DNA from: Chryseotalea sanaruensis
GTDB lineage: Bacteria; Bacteroidota; Bacteroidia; Cytophagales; Cyclobacteriaceae
Assembly: GCF_003990915.1 (NCBI RefSeq)
Contig: NZ_BHXQ01000001.1
Location: forward strand, 985,402-1,049,401
Length of the DNA stretch: 64,000 nt
Reading direction: 5' to 3'
The position numbers were made by a program, and so were the translations under genes. Shown here piece by piece: positions 36,385-45,642 of the stretch. Under the pieces are notes generated by a model that saw nothing but the letters and a program-made list of their open reading frames with translations, made no database searches and was not told where the DNA came from. Position 1 is the stretch's first letter, and the number at the start of each line of letters is the position of its first letter.

Positions 36385-37659
36385 TTAATGGCCAACCAGC
36401 CACTCTGATAAACTTACATCACTGAAAACTAGGAAAGATGTCATTACATTATTGACCAATAAAAGTGGATCAACAGTATAGAATCCAGCTCTAAATGTTA
36501 CCAACACTTTTATGAAAAGTAAGGGTGCTAAAGCAATACTTATATATTTCAATCGAGCATCACGGCTATGTGTATAAATAATAAGGTATCTAAGTAAGAG
36601 TAAAACCAAAAAAATATGGCTAAATCGAAAAAGTGCTAAGCTTAGGTTATAGCTTAACAAACTCAACACCAAAAAGACATCCAGTAATGGCCTGAACCGC
36701 AAAGACTCCTGCGTATCTCTAACTTTCAAAATTAAAAAAAACTCCAGTAAATAGAATAAAATCATCATGAAAGGAAAAGAATAGTAGTTAAACTCTACAT
36801 ACCAATTCGTACTGGGACCTGACATTCGCGCCTTTTGAAATCCTTCGTAACTAGCATAACCTTCTGCACTTGACTGTATGGCCGTTTCATCAAAAAATGA
36901 CAGCGCTTGCTGAAAAGCATCAAAATAAGACGACACCGAAGTGACTAAGAAGATGAATAGCGATATGGGTATTAATAATTTTGTAATTCGTGATCTAAAA
37001 AATAGAAAGGGCAACGTTATAATGAATGGAAAAATAAAAGTATAGTGAATCAATACGGATAATGAAGCATAAAAAATGTGCTTCTTCCTAAAAGTGGATA
37101 AAAAAAGAATGATCTGGGAAATAAATAAAAAAAATGCTGTATAGAAACGGACACCAGTAACACCTCTATAAAATGGAATCAATAGAATTAATGACAACAA
37201 AAGAATATAATATACAAAATCAAATTTATGCTTGCCTAAAAGACTATATGCAGCGTTGAGCATTTGCAAAAATAAAAGCGTGTATATAACAGATGTTAGC
37301 CCCCAAAACCATCGGGGATTGTCAGTAAATCTGGAAGTAACAAACTGTAGCGTAACAGCATATAAATCGGGCTTAGCTGCTGCAACAGCATACTCCAGAT
37401 CAAGATCATCAAAGTCGGTATAAAGGTTATTAATCCGCTCAAAGTAATCTGACCATGAATAATCACTAATGACATAAAAACTTTGTTTGTAGCGTACGAT
37501 ATCCCCCGAATCAACAAAAACTGTGTATCCGTATAGGAATGAAAAGGCTAGTATAATCCATTGAAACCGTTTATTGAACCCTCTTCTCAAGGCCAGAATA
37601 AAGGAAAGAAATGGCCAAACAATAAATAGTAGCCAGTAATATTTTACATTTCCAATCAA
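36385..37659 (-). CDS. EpsG-like O-antigen/exopolysaccharide polymerase
   Basis: A 424-residue polytopic membrane protein with ten or more hydrophobic segments and a large loop between about 55 and 100 (WSDYFERINNLYTDFDDLDLE). The loop containing YRGVTGVRFYTAFFLFI resembles the conserved GIRFWTA segment of EpsG/Wzy-like proteins. It is the only candidate Wzy-type polymerase in the locus, fitting the Wzx flippase at 48689 and the Wza/Wzc pair. The assignment rests on topology and this motif. Confidence 0.78.
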   Translation of the reverse strand: MIGNVKYYWLLFIVWPFLSFILALRRGFNKRFQWIILAFSFLYGYTVFVDSGDIVRYKQSFYVISDYSWSDYFERINNLYTDFDDLDLEYAVAAAKPDLYAVTLQFVTSRFTDNPRWFWGLTSVIYTLLFLQMLNAAYSLLGKHKFDFVYYILLLSLILLIPFYRGVTGVRFYTAFFLFISQIILFLSTFRKKHIFYASLSVLIHYTFIFPFIITLPFLFFRSRITKLLIPISLFIFLVTSVSSYFDAFQQALSFFDETAIQSSAEGYASYEGFQKARMSGPSTNWYVEFNYYSFPFMMILFYLLEFFLILKVRDTQESLRFRPLLDVFLVLSLLSYNLSLALFRFSHIFLVLLLLRYLIIYTHSRDARLKYISIALAPLLFIKVLVTFRAGFYTVDPLLLVNNVMTSFLVFSDVSLSEWLVGH

Positions 37660-38828
37660 GATTGCTTCATCAATTTAATCCAAGAATCAGTTATGTTCTC
37701 GGGATAGTATTTAACTAGTCCTTCTTGAGCATTACTCGCCATTTCTTGTCGTAAATCTTCATTACGCATCAAATGAGTAAGTCCTTTTACATAGGAATCA
37801 ACATCAAACTTGTCAAAAATCATCCCTGACTTTTTATCAACAATAATATCCTGGAGGCCGGTGTAACAATTAAAGGCAAAAGGTACTACGCCATAAGCCT
37901 GTGCTTCAACCAATACCATCCCAAAACCTTCAAAGGCCGAAGTCATGCAAAAGAATTTTGATCTCTGCAAAAATGGCTGCGGATCAGCGTAGCCATGAAG
38001 TATTATACGCTGTAAATCCAATTTTGCAATTTTCTCTTGCATATGTTTACGCATAGGTCCATCTCCGAGTATATCAAAGGACCAATCGGGGAAAGAGCCT
38101 TGCAATCTACCCCAAATATCTAGTAGCAGATCAACCCGTTTTTGATGATAATCCAATCTCCCCACATATAACAACCTATTCTCTTTAAATTTTTCTACTC
38201 CTTCTTGCGACCTGTAAGGGGCAGGGTTGGGGATAGCTGTGACTTTATTGATGTTTTTGTAAACACCATAACTCTTAAGTTCAGCGACAAACCTCGGTGA
38301 TAGTAAAACCAAGTTATCAGAAATATCAAGAATTTTTTTAAACTGGTTTCCGTACTTAATCTTATTATAACGTTTAAGCAACCACCACACAAAGGGATAA
38401 TCAAAGCGTTTAAGTATGGAAGTGGGGCCTATATTGTCTAAAACAATATTGCGATAATTCTCCAAGTAGCATGAGATACAGTTATGATGAACCGTAATTA
38501 TCTTTACTTTTTTTTCCCTTCTTTTTGCAACACCATTCAAAATTGCCAGTAATTGCTTATGCATACTTGCCTGATTGATGATTACATCAATCTTGAGTTT
38601 GTCCACTAATCCAACAAGATAATCCTGACAATTGAGGATTTTATTAACAGCATCAGGAAAAATATACTGTGGTATGCCTTTAACCTCCACTGGGGCATGT
38701 TCTGCCACACATAAGTAAATCACCGAATGTTCTAATCGTTTAAACTCTAGAGCCAGAGTCTCTGTAACACGCTGCACCCCACCTTTATTAGCATCTATGG
38801 GGAATGAGGATAGAAATAAAATAGTCAA
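37656..38828 (-). CDS. Glycosyltransferase family 4 enzyme
   Basis: A 390-residue GT4 protein. The N terminus ILFLSSFPIDANKGGVQRVTETLALE is the acceptor-side Gly-rich loop; the donor domain shows RLLYVGRLDYHQKRVDLLLDIW, FDILGDGPMRKHMQEKIA and TSAFEGFGMVLVEAQAYGVVP with the E-x7-E motif. It overlaps the EpsG-like gene by 4 bp and follows the sulfotransferase by 9 bp. Donor sugar and linkage are unknown. Confidence 0.91.
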   Translation of the reverse strand: MTILFLSSFPIDANKGGVQRVTETLALEFKRLEHSVIYLCVAEHAPVEVKGIPQYIFPDAVNKILNCQDYLVGLVDKLKIDVIINQASMHKQLLAILNGVAKRREKKVKIITVHHNCISCYLENYRNIVLDNIGPTSILKRFDYPFVWWLLKRYNKIKYGNQFKKILDISDNLVLLSPRFVAELKSYGVYKNINKVTAIPNPAPYRSQEGVEKFKENRLLYVGRLDYHQKRVDLLLDIWGRLQGSFPDWSFDILGDGPMRKHMQEKIAKLDLQRIILHGYADPQPFLQRSKFFCMTSAFEGFGMVLVEAQAYGVVPFAFNCYTGLQDIIVDKKSGMIFDKFDVDSYVKGLTHLMRNEDLRQEMASNAQEGLVKYYPENITDSWIKLMKQS

Positions 38829-38837
38829 TGATGTATA

Positions 38838-39689
38838 TCAAATTAGTTTAGTAACCTTAAAGAGCTGTTCGTATTCATCCTGGTACTCTTTGCTTAACAG
38901 CTTATGCAATTCAGGTGAGATCTTTGTTAAGTCCTTTTTCTGAAAAAAAGATTGATATAATTTCAATACAAATTCTTTACCTGGAAAATTTCGCCCCCCA
39001 AAGAACCTAAGAATAAATTTATGAAGGGATTTGAATCTGGGAGAAGTGGTGGTGTTACTCTTCGGTATTATTTTAGAAAACTCATTTTTAACATCTAAGA
39101 ATTCACACAATTGCTTTACAACACCATCCTGATTCTTTATGAAGTCATGAAAGTTAACTATCAATATTTGATCCTTCCTTAATCGTTCGTGCCATAAATT
39201 AATGTATTTTAAATACTTGCCGTGCTCGATGGCGTATCGACACATGTCACGATCTAATTCATTTCTCTTGATCAATTCATAATACTTTTCAAGAGTAACA
39301 TATCCATGATACTTTAAAAGCCAGTTCAAATTATATTTATACGTACTCACAAAACGTTCTACTGGATCTCGAACAATAAAAATAACTTTCGAATCATTTA
39401 TACCTGAGATATAATCCAATGCCATCTTCTGATAGAAGTTGCAAACCGATGCCTCCATGCGGTACCGGGTTGTTTTACCGCTAAAGTAGTTGGCCCATGA
39501 AGCATTCTTAGATGAGATATTTTGATCAGGGTTAAATAATTCATAATCCCTATCGCAAAGAAAATAAGTTTCCTTAGGGTTTGTACCGGAAATTAAAGGA
39601 TGTGTAACTAAAAAATCAAATAATGAGGATGACCCACATTTCTGAAATCCGACTATAAAAAGATTTGGTTCTTCAACGGAAACAGTCAT
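38838..39689 (-). CDS. PAPS-dependent sulfotransferase
   Basis: A 283-residue carbohydrate-type sulfotransferase. The 5'-phosphosulfate binding loop is FIVGFQKCGSSSLFDFLVTH (about 11-30), and the 3'-phosphate binding segment is SKVIFIVRDPVERFVSTYKY, both in the expected order. It would transfer sulfate from PAPS to a sugar hydroxyl of the glycan. Genes for PAPS synthesis and PAP removal (cysC, cysD, cysN, cysQ) and a possible sulfate permease lie 15-20 kb upstream on the same strand, supporting that role. Length is typical for bacterial enzymes of this type. Confidence 0.88.
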   Translation of the reverse strand: MTVSVEEPNLFIVGFQKCGSSSLFDFLVTHPLISGTNPKETYFLCDRDYELFNPDQNISSKNASWANYFSGKTTRYRMEASVCNFYQKMALDYISGINDSKVIFIVRDPVERFVSTYKYNLNWLLKYHGYVTLEKYYELIKRNELDRDMCRYAIEHGKYLKYINLWHERLRKDQILIVNFHDFIKNQDGVVKQLCEFLDVKNEFSKIIPKSNTTTSPRFKSLHKFILRFFGGRNFPGKEFVLKLYQSFFQKKDLTKISPELHKLLSKEYQDEYEQLFKVTKLI

Positions 39690-39690
39690 T

Positions 39691-41100
39691 TCAATTATTA
39701 AAATTTTTAAATCTAAAACTCACAAAATTATTTCCGAACTCTGTAAATCTGTCATCTCTAATCACTTTGTCCCACCATTCATTAATCTGAACGGCATTAA
39801 GATGATTTACTAATGACTGTATATTGGGATGTATAACTTTTAGGTTAGTCAAATTCTCATAATAGCTAGCTACAGCTTGAGAGGGTGAATAATTCGTGTT
39901 TACACCTAATACAGGTTGCATGCAATAAACTGCTTCCAGAAAATTGGTACTGGGTAATTGCAGGTGAACTATAACTTTTGATTTAGCAGCTAATATTGCT
40001 AAAGGCCCTTTACCATCATCAATACTGATCGAATCCTTCTCAACCTTTAAGAATGCAAGTTCATTTGGTGAGGAGACCAACCTGGTTGTCGTCAATCTTG
40101 GTCTAAGCACAACATTCCCATATTTCTTCCTGTCAAGATTACTAATTAAATATCGATATGTATTGTAGTAGTACTCTTTTGTATATTCATCAATGAGAGA
40201 AAATACAATAAGACAGTCTATGCTTTGTTGTACACTTAAATCAAGTTGCTTTTTCCAACTACGGAAGTATTGCTCCATTCTATAAGCCTTTCCCGGTTCA
40301 TCCTTCTCATTGACCTTCCAACCATATGTAATAAATTTATCAATTGTTCTGTAAAATAATTTACTTGGTGAGAATGAAACCTCTCCAATATACCCTCCTG
40401 TCTGATAAAAGAATATTTTGGCACCATACTCTTGATACTTAGCTAGCGTCAAGTATGAAAAAGGTGATTGCAAATGTTCATAATGAAATATCTTTTCTCC
40501 GGGATTGTTTACTATTGGAATACTTTCCAAATTTTTTGCAAAATGTTCAAGAAAAAATGTGGGTAAATTGGCAATGATATTCCTGATAAACATATCATAC
40601 CTACCATTAGTATGATTTACTGCACGCTTACGAAGGCCAACATTATGTACTGGCATTAACCAGGGAAAATACTCGGATGTAGCAACCCCTACTCCATTTC
40701 TCTCATGTTCATGAGAACGGGTTCCTATGCATAGGTTAGCATTACTTTTAATCTTTTCTTGAAATACATTTAGAGAAGTCCCCTTCTTAAATTTTCTTCC
40801 CAGGTATACAAGCCAATTTTTCAAAACCCCCTTCCTGACTGGAATCTGCCTTGAATTTACTGAAACAAATAACGCAGGTTCATTGTAATCAGAATTACTC
40901 ATCAAAGGCTCACGATTTAAGCATGTCTTCAAATGATCACTTAGCACAATCAGCCAAAATCTCTCTGAATAGTTTACATTATGAATCTTGTTCATAATCG
41001 GAAAGAGTATGGAGCAAAGCTGCTCAATACGCTCATTTCTTCTATTTACGATATCAGGATCATTGTAAGGAGCATCCTTAATCCTATATTGACCTGTCAT
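39691..41100 (-). CDS. LIC12162-like putative transferase
   Basis: A 469-residue protein without an assigned reaction. The N-terminal IMNKIHNVNYSERFWLIVL recalls the LIC12162 family, which is found in O-antigen regions beside nonulosonic acid genes. The C-terminal half, with VIVHLQLPSTNFLEAVYCMQPVLGVN, looks like a GT-B-type nucleotide-binding half in which a Ser/Thr and a Glu approach the donor. Its ATG overlaps the pseI stop by 4 bp, so it may transfer the nonulosonic acid from its CMP form; this is inference. No classical sialyltransferase is otherwise visible. Confidence 0.5.
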   Translation of the reverse strand: MTGQYRIKDAPYNDPDIVNRRNERIEQLCSILFPIMNKIHNVNYSERFWLIVLSDHLKTCLNREPLMSNSDYNEPALFVSVNSRQIPVRKGVLKNWLVYLGRKFKKGTSLNVFQEKIKSNANLCIGTRSHEHERNGVGVATSEYFPWLMPVHNVGLRKRAVNHTNGRYDMFIRNIIANLPTFFLEHFAKNLESIPIVNNPGEKIFHYEHLQSPFSYLTLAKYQEYGAKIFFYQTGGYIGEVSFSPSKLFYRTIDKFITYGWKVNEKDEPGKAYRMEQYFRSWKKQLDLSVQQSIDCLIVFSLIDEYTKEYYYNTYRYLISNLDRKKYGNVVLRPRLTTTRLVSSPNELAFLKVEKDSISIDDGKGPLAILAAKSKVIVHLQLPSTNFLEAVYCMQPVLGVNTNYSPSQAVASYYENLTNLKVIHPNIQSLVNHLNAVQINEWWDKVIRDDRFTEFGNNFVSFRFKNFNN

Positions 41101-42137
41101 TTTATTAACTCAAAACTAACCCTATCGCCTTTCTTTAAACTTTGTTTGGACTTCTTTCCAATGATCTCAGATAAATACATGGGATGCAAACCGTATCCCG
41201 GACGAATTGATCGAATGTGAGCTTCTGTGATTATATCTCCTTCATTGATATCGCTTACCACATATAAAGACCTACAAAAATCCTTACCTGTTTTCTGCTT
41301 ATCGGTAAGATCATAGTTTACGACCCCCAAAGCACTTTCGGCTTCGCGTACTGCTTTTACCATGGCTGTGAACTCTTGCTCGTTCATAGAAAAGGAAGCG
41401 TCAGGCCCTCCAATGGAGCGATCGAGTATAAAATGCTTTTCAATTATTTTTGCCCCCATGCAGGTTGCTACAATAGGTACCGTACTGCCCATGGTATGAT
41501 CTGAAAGGCCCGTGATGACTCCGAAACGTTCGGCCATGTCTTTCACCATTACCATGTTGGCCTCTTCTATTGGTGCCGGATAACTGGAGGTACATTTTAA
41601 CAAGGCAATTGTATTATTCTTCATTCTGCGGCAGGCATCAAGAGCCAATTGAATATCTTCCATCTCTGCAATGCCTGTTGAAATAATAACAGGTTTTCCT
41701 TTTGAGGCTACCAGTTCAATGAGAGGAATATCGGTAATTTCAAAAGAGGCAATTTTGTAGGCTGGAGCATTCAAAGACTCCAGCAAGTCTACAGCAGTTG
41801 GATCGAAGGGAGAAGAGAAACAAACAAGTCCTTCTTCGGCTGCTGCCTTGAAAAGTGTTTCATGCCACTCCCAGGGTGTATAGGCCTCCTTGTACAAGTC
41901 ATACAAATATTTACCATCCCAGATTGTTCCCTGACTTAGTTTAAAATCATCAGAACGTACATTGAGCGTGATAGTATCAGCTGTATAGGTTTGTAGCTTG
42001 ATGGCATCGGCACCCGACCGTTTCGCTGCTTTGATGGTAGCCAGTGCATTTTCCAGGCTTCCATTGTGATTCGCAGAAAGCTCTGCAATAATAAATACGG
42101 GATGCTTGTCCCCTATCTCTACATGTCCAATTTTCAT
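41097..42137 (-). CDS. pseI: Pseudaminic acid synthase (NeuB family)
   Basis: A 346-residue NeuB-type enzyme that condenses phosphoenolpyruvate with a six-carbon diacetamido sugar to a nine-carbon nonulosonic acid. The N-terminal barrel contains FIIAELSANHNGSLENAL, ADAIKLQTYTADTITLNV, CFSSPFDPTAVDLLESLNA and IEKHFILDRSIGGPDASFS; the last ~60 residues form the antifreeze-like SAF domain. These segments agree much better with PseI than with sialic or legionaminic acid synthases. It lies directly after the double-GNAT gene (4-bp overlap). Confidence 0.92.
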   Translation of the reverse strand: MKIGHVEIGDKHPVFIIAELSANHNGSLENALATIKAAKRSGADAIKLQTYTADTITLNVRSDDFKLSQGTIWDGKYLYDLYKEAYTPWEWHETLFKAAAEEGLVCFSSPFDPTAVDLLESLNAPAYKIASFEITDIPLIELVASKGKPVIISTGIAEMEDIQLALDACRRMKNNTIALLKCTSSYPAPIEEANMVMVKDMAERFGVITGLSDHTMGSTVPIVATCMGAKIIEKHFILDRSIGGPDASFSMNEQEFTAMVKAVREAESALGVVNYDLTDKQKTGKDFCRSLYVVSDINEGDIITEAHIRSIRPGYGLHPMYLSEIIGKKSKQSLKKGDRVSFELIK

Positions 42138-43135
42138 ATTATTGATAAATAATAGTTGGATTTCGTTCCGTCATCTTGGCTCTTTTCAAAGCCCAGATTC
42201 TCAAACACTTTTACTGAGGGTAAATTTTCGTTGATGACCCAGCCAGTGATACGTGTTATTTGATGCCCAGCCTCCTGCTTAAATTGTTCAATTCCCTTTT
42301 TCAACAGGATTCTTCCAAATCCCATTCCATGATATTTTGGATCAAGTAAATAGCTAATCATTGCTTCGTTGGTATCAATATCAAATCGGATTGATCCTAT
42401 TGGCTCATCTCCTTGCATCAACAGATAATAAAAACAGTGATTGGATTTAAGTTTATTCGCAAACCACATTTTGTGATCTAACCATTGTATTTCAGATTGA
42501 TTCAATGCAAACTCCCTAACCTTCGGGTTTGTTGCCCATCGAAAAGTAGTCGCTGCATCGGTTAATAAGGCTGGTCGCAAATAGCAATGAACCTTGGCAT
42601 GAATTACAACAGAAATAAAGCGCTCATCGAAAAAAGCATGTTCCTTTAAGGTTGCTTCGCGGTAAAATCCGCTTTTCTCTAACACCGGGTATAAGTGCGG
42701 ACGCAGGTTAAAAGCATAGGTAAAAATTTTATGTAAGTCAAGCTCTTCAAAAGCTACTCGTTCAATTAATGAAAGATAGGTTGACCAATGAAACTCAAAA
42801 AATTCTTTCTCCAGGGTAGTATCCATGATAAAGGATATCTCGGCATTTCGGTTAGTCCAATCAATATGTACTAAACCGCCATAACCAATACAAGTATCAC
42901 CATCCAGATAAGAAAATAAGATTTGCCCCGGCTTGTCAAGATCAAATAACTTGGCCACAACCGTCTTAAAATATTGATCCTGATCCTCTGGCGTAAGAAT
43001 TCTGTTTTGTCGTAAATGATACATTTGCTCATTTCGCCATTGCATAATACTAAATCGATCCTCCATTCGGATGGGAACAATAGCATATTGCTTGAAATAA
43101 AACTGCTGTTTAGTCAGGCACTTATATTCCATCAT
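42134..43135 (-). CDS. Double GNAT-domain acetyltransferase, PseH-like second half
   Basis: A 333-residue protein with two GNAT domains in tandem. The first (about 20-180) has IMQWRNEQMYHLRQNRILTP and NAEISFIMD; the second (about 185-333) has RPALLTDAATTFRWATNPKVR, GSIRFDIDTNEAMISYLLDP and the acetyl-CoA loop GMGFGRILLKKGI. The second half resembles the PseH-type N-acetyltransferase, which acetylates the 4-amino group made by PseC. In many Bacteroidota the neighbour or fusion partner is PseG, the UDP-sugar hydrolase, but here the first half is another GNAT. It overlaps both neighbours slightly (14 bp with pseF, 4 bp with pseI). Confidence 0.82.
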   Translation of the reverse strand: MMEYKCLTKQQFYFKQYAIVPIRMEDRFSIMQWRNEQMYHLRQNRILTPEDQDQYFKTVVAKLFDLDKPGQILFSYLDGDTCIGYGGLVHIDWTNRNAEISFIMDTTLEKEFFEFHWSTYLSLIERVAFEELDLHKIFTYAFNLRPHLYPVLEKSGFYREATLKEHAFFDERFISVVIHAKVHCYLRPALLTDAATTFRWATNPKVREFALNQSEIQWLDHKMWFANKLKSNHCFYYLLMQGDEPIGSIRFDIDTNEAMISYLLDPKYHGMGFGRILLKKGIEQFKQEAGHQITRITGWVINENLPSVKVFENLGFEKSQDDGTKSNYYLSII

Positions 43136-43838
43136 CTTTTTGTTCTGCAGATCCTAACATTTTTGCCAATTCCAGATCCTCATAATTATCAATATCTACA
43201 GCCCGTTTCCAGTTCATCTCCCAAAAGACATGTCCGTTACCATAAAATGTATTTTCATTATATAGTGCCTCAACATTAGCTACCCATATTGCACCTGTTG
43301 GGCTAAACAGCTCAGGTAAATCTTGTGAACGTTTTTTAGCGTCTTCAAAAATCCAGGAAGGATGCCCCTCTTGGTCCAACGTAACAGCCCACCAGGGGTT
43401 CATCCATGTATACTTAAAACATGAAATAAGAAAGTTGGATTTTGATTTTACAAAATATTGGTAAGCATTAATAATGTCTTGAGCATTTCGCAATGGACAA
43501 ACCGCAAAGAGCTGTATAACCTCATCAAAATAAATCCCTTGTTCTTCCATTAGCTGCAAGGTGCGTATTGTTGCTTCACTTACCGGGCTGTAGTCATCTG
43601 CCTTACTGTCGCGTAAACCCGGCACTTCTGCACCCCATTGTCTGGCTACTGTAGCAATTTCTTCACTATCGGTGCTTACCACAATCTTTTCAAAAAGTCC
43701 AGAATCTCTGGCAGCTTCTATTGTCCATGCGATCAAAGGTTTTCCCATGAAGTCAATAATGTTTTTACCGGGAATGCGCTTAGACCCCCCTCTGGCTGGA
43801 ATGATAGCCACGATTCGTTTATGATTGCTGCTCGACAT
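43122..43838 (-). CDS. pseF: Pseudaminic acid cytidylyltransferase
   Basis: A 238-residue CMP-nonulosonic acid synthetase. The CTP-binding motif is IPARGGSKRIPGKNIIDFMGKP, followed by VVSTDSEEIATVARQWGAEV and the substrate segment LFAVCPLRNAQDIINAYQYF. It activates the acid made by PseI with CTP for transfer to the glycan. The start at 43838 overlaps the oxidoreductase gene by 20 bp; there is no later in-frame start that keeps the nucleotide motif. PseF is preferred over NeuA because of the genomic context with pseB, pseC and pseI. Confidence 0.9.
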   Translation of the reverse strand: MSSSNHKRIVAIIPARGGSKRIPGKNIIDFMGKPLIAWTIEAARDSGLFEKIVVSTDSEEIATVARQWGAEVPGLRDSKADDYSPVSEATIRTLQLMEEQGIYFDEVIQLFAVCPLRNAQDIINAYQYFVKSKSNFLISCFKYTWMNPWWAVTLDQEGHPSWIFEDAKKRSQDLPELFSPTGAIWVANVEALYNENTFYGNGHVFWEMNWKRAVDIDNYEDLELAKMLGSAEQKDDGI

Positions 43839-44760
43839 GTTGAATTAATGCTAAAACTCCCACTGCTTCCTTCAATGTTGCGTTGGTGGATCCTCCATGC
43901 AAGATAAAATCTGCAAAATCTTTCAACTGAGCTTGATACATTTCATCAATGGCATCTGTAGTGAATTTGAAGAGCGCTTCACTTTTATTACTCTCATACG
44001 GTGTATACCAAATTCCCTCCATTGTCCAGTAATACAATCCTTTAGAGGTAAACGCTTCCCCCTCATTCCTGTTGATTGGCGAGAAGAAATCCAATTCAAA
44101 ATTAACTCTGGCTCCTGATTTTGTTTTTATGGTAAAGAAGGCAAAATCATCAGTATCAATGTCTAAAAAAGAGAGGCGATCTGTTACACCTTTAATGGAT
44201 TGAGGCTCTCCAAACCAATGAAGCGCCATATCAATTTCATGCGACAAAGTGCGGATAACACCACCACCTAAAGCTTTTATTGCTGTATATTCTTTTGTGT
44301 AGTCTGCGTAAGGATGCCATTTAGGCAAGTAGTAAGATCTCTTAAATGATATTTTAAAAGGCGGATCATTTGCAAATATCTCTGTGAGTTTAACCACAAG
44401 AGGTGAAAACCGCATACAATAAGCCACTCTTATTTGCTCACTAAAAGCAGTAAGCAAGGTAGCCTCAGCAAGTGTATCTGCAATTGGTTTTTCAATTAAA
44501 ACTTTTACACCTGCCTTTAAAAAAGGCAAGGCTGTTTGGACATGCAGAGCTGTAGGATTTGAAATAATTACTCCATTGGGTTGAAAAGATAAGGCATCTT
44601 CAACAGAAAAAAACTCAAGGATATCGCTCTTTTCCTTTCGTGCCCCTTTATTTGTTCTAAGGGCAGCTAATGTTACATTTTCTATAGACTGCAAATGTTT
44701 TAAATGCCTCCTACCAATGGAACCGAGACCTATCAGTAAAATTTTCATTTTCTGCCCCAT
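43819..44760 (-). CDS. Gfo/Idh/MocA-family oxidoreductase
   Basis: A 313-residue NAD(P)-dependent sugar oxidoreductase. The cofactor motif is LLIGLGSIGRRHLKHL, the catalytic lysine motif is VLIEKPIADTL, and GGGVIRTLSHEIDMALHWFG holds the substrate-binding His residues. Members oxidise or reduce a sugar hydroxyl or keto group, often in pairs for epimerisation. It overlaps the second Gfo/Idh gene by 16 bp. It is not part of the standard pseudaminic acid route, so it may create a variant sugar. Confidence 0.86.
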   Translation of the reverse strand: MGQKMKILLIGLGSIGRRHLKHLQSIENVTLAALRTNKGARKEKSDILEFFSVEDALSFQPNGVIISNPTALHVQTALPFLKAGVKVLIEKPIADTLAEATLLTAFSEQIRVAYCMRFSPLVVKLTEIFANDPPFKISFKRSYYLPKWHPYADYTKEYTAIKALGGGVIRTLSHEIDMALHWFGEPQSIKGVTDRLSFLDIDTDDFAFFTIKTKSGARVNFELDFFSPINRNEGEAFTSKGLYYWTMEGIWYTPYESNKSEALFKFTTDAIDEMYQAQLKDFADFILHGGSTNATLKEAVGVLALIQHVEQQS

Positions 44761-45641
44761 TCAATAATGTCTACAATTTCCATTGTTTCATGTCGAGGTA
44801 TCAACTGCTTTTTGGTTTCAACCTGTTCAATGAATTTTTGTATGGAGGCCTTAAAACAACTAAAAGAATCTGCGAATAATTTCGTGATCGATCCCTTGCT
44901 CCCAAAGAAGGTGATTGCCAAAGGCACCGGATACTTACCTGTCACTTTTACATACGCCATCAGATTCTCCCACTTCACCAGTGTAAGTTGCACCTCTTCT
45001 GCCTTTGTTGTTTGCACATGTTTAAGTGTTCCTCGGTTCTCCAGCTGCGCAATGATCGGCTCAAGAATATGCACAGCATAGGTGTCCCACTTTTTCATAA
45101 CCGAAGCCTCCACCCAATGGATATCACCTATCATCGCTCTGTCTTCCCTTGTCAGTTGGAGCTCTGAGGCATAGCGCAGCGATGAGCAGGTAAAAATCTG
45201 TGCCTCGTATTGCTGTTGCTCCAACATAATACTGGCATCCTTATGCGACAAAGCAAAAGGTTTATCTACAAAAACAGGAAGTCCGGCCTTCAGGAATGGC
45301 GCCACCATATCAGCATGATTCTCAGCATCGTCTCTGGCCAGTAAAATAGCATCTACGGACTCAATCATTTCTTCCGGATTCAGTACTACAGTTTCAATTT
45401 TAGCGGAAGCTGCAACGTGTTTAGAGACAGTTAAATCTTGTGTCCAGATATGGGTAACAATAGCATTGGGAATCTGTGCGTGGGGCCACACTTGTTTAGC
45501 CAGGTAATCTGGTATTGCAGGAAAGGGGCATTCATCCATTTTGCTTTTATCATATCCATTGCAAATGGCTGCCCATGAGTAGGGATGTCCGTTCCCTTCG
45601 CTCATTCCAATAATTCCTAAACGAAGTTTCTTTCCTTGCAT
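44745..45641 (-). CDS. Gfo/Idh/MocA-like oxidoreductase, divergent cofactor loop
   Basis: A 298-residue member of the same superfamily as its neighbour but clearly diverged. The N-terminal loop reads LGIIGMSEGNGHPYSWAAIC instead of a clean GxGxxG motif, and the lysine motif is VFVDKPFALSHKDA rather than EKP. A CSSLRYASELQLT segment follows. It may act with the first oxidoreductase and with the aldo/keto reductase that lies 1 bp upstream. A related unit next to nonulosonic acid genes is common in Bacteroidota and spirochaetes, from memory; the step is unassigned. Confidence 0.75.
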   Translation of the reverse strand: MQGKKLRLGIIGMSEGNGHPYSWAAICNGYDKSKMDECPFPAIPDYLAKQVWPHAQIPNAIVTHIWTQDLTVSKHVAASAKIETVVLNPEEMIESVDAILLARDDAENHADMVAPFLKAGLPVFVDKPFALSHKDASIMLEQQQYEAQIFTCSSLRYASELQLTREDRAMIGDIHWVEASVMKKWDTYAVHILEPIIAQLENRGTLKHVQTTKAEEVQLTLVKWENLMAYVKVTGKYPVPLAITFFGSKGSITKLFADSFSCFKASIQKFIEQVETKKQLIPRHETMEIVDIIEWGRK

Positions 45642-45642
45642 T

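Noticed and set aside
39691..41100. LIC12162-like protein as the missing PseG
   Set aside because: Its length and N-terminal motif do not fit PseG, and I could not recognise the PseG catalytic segments.
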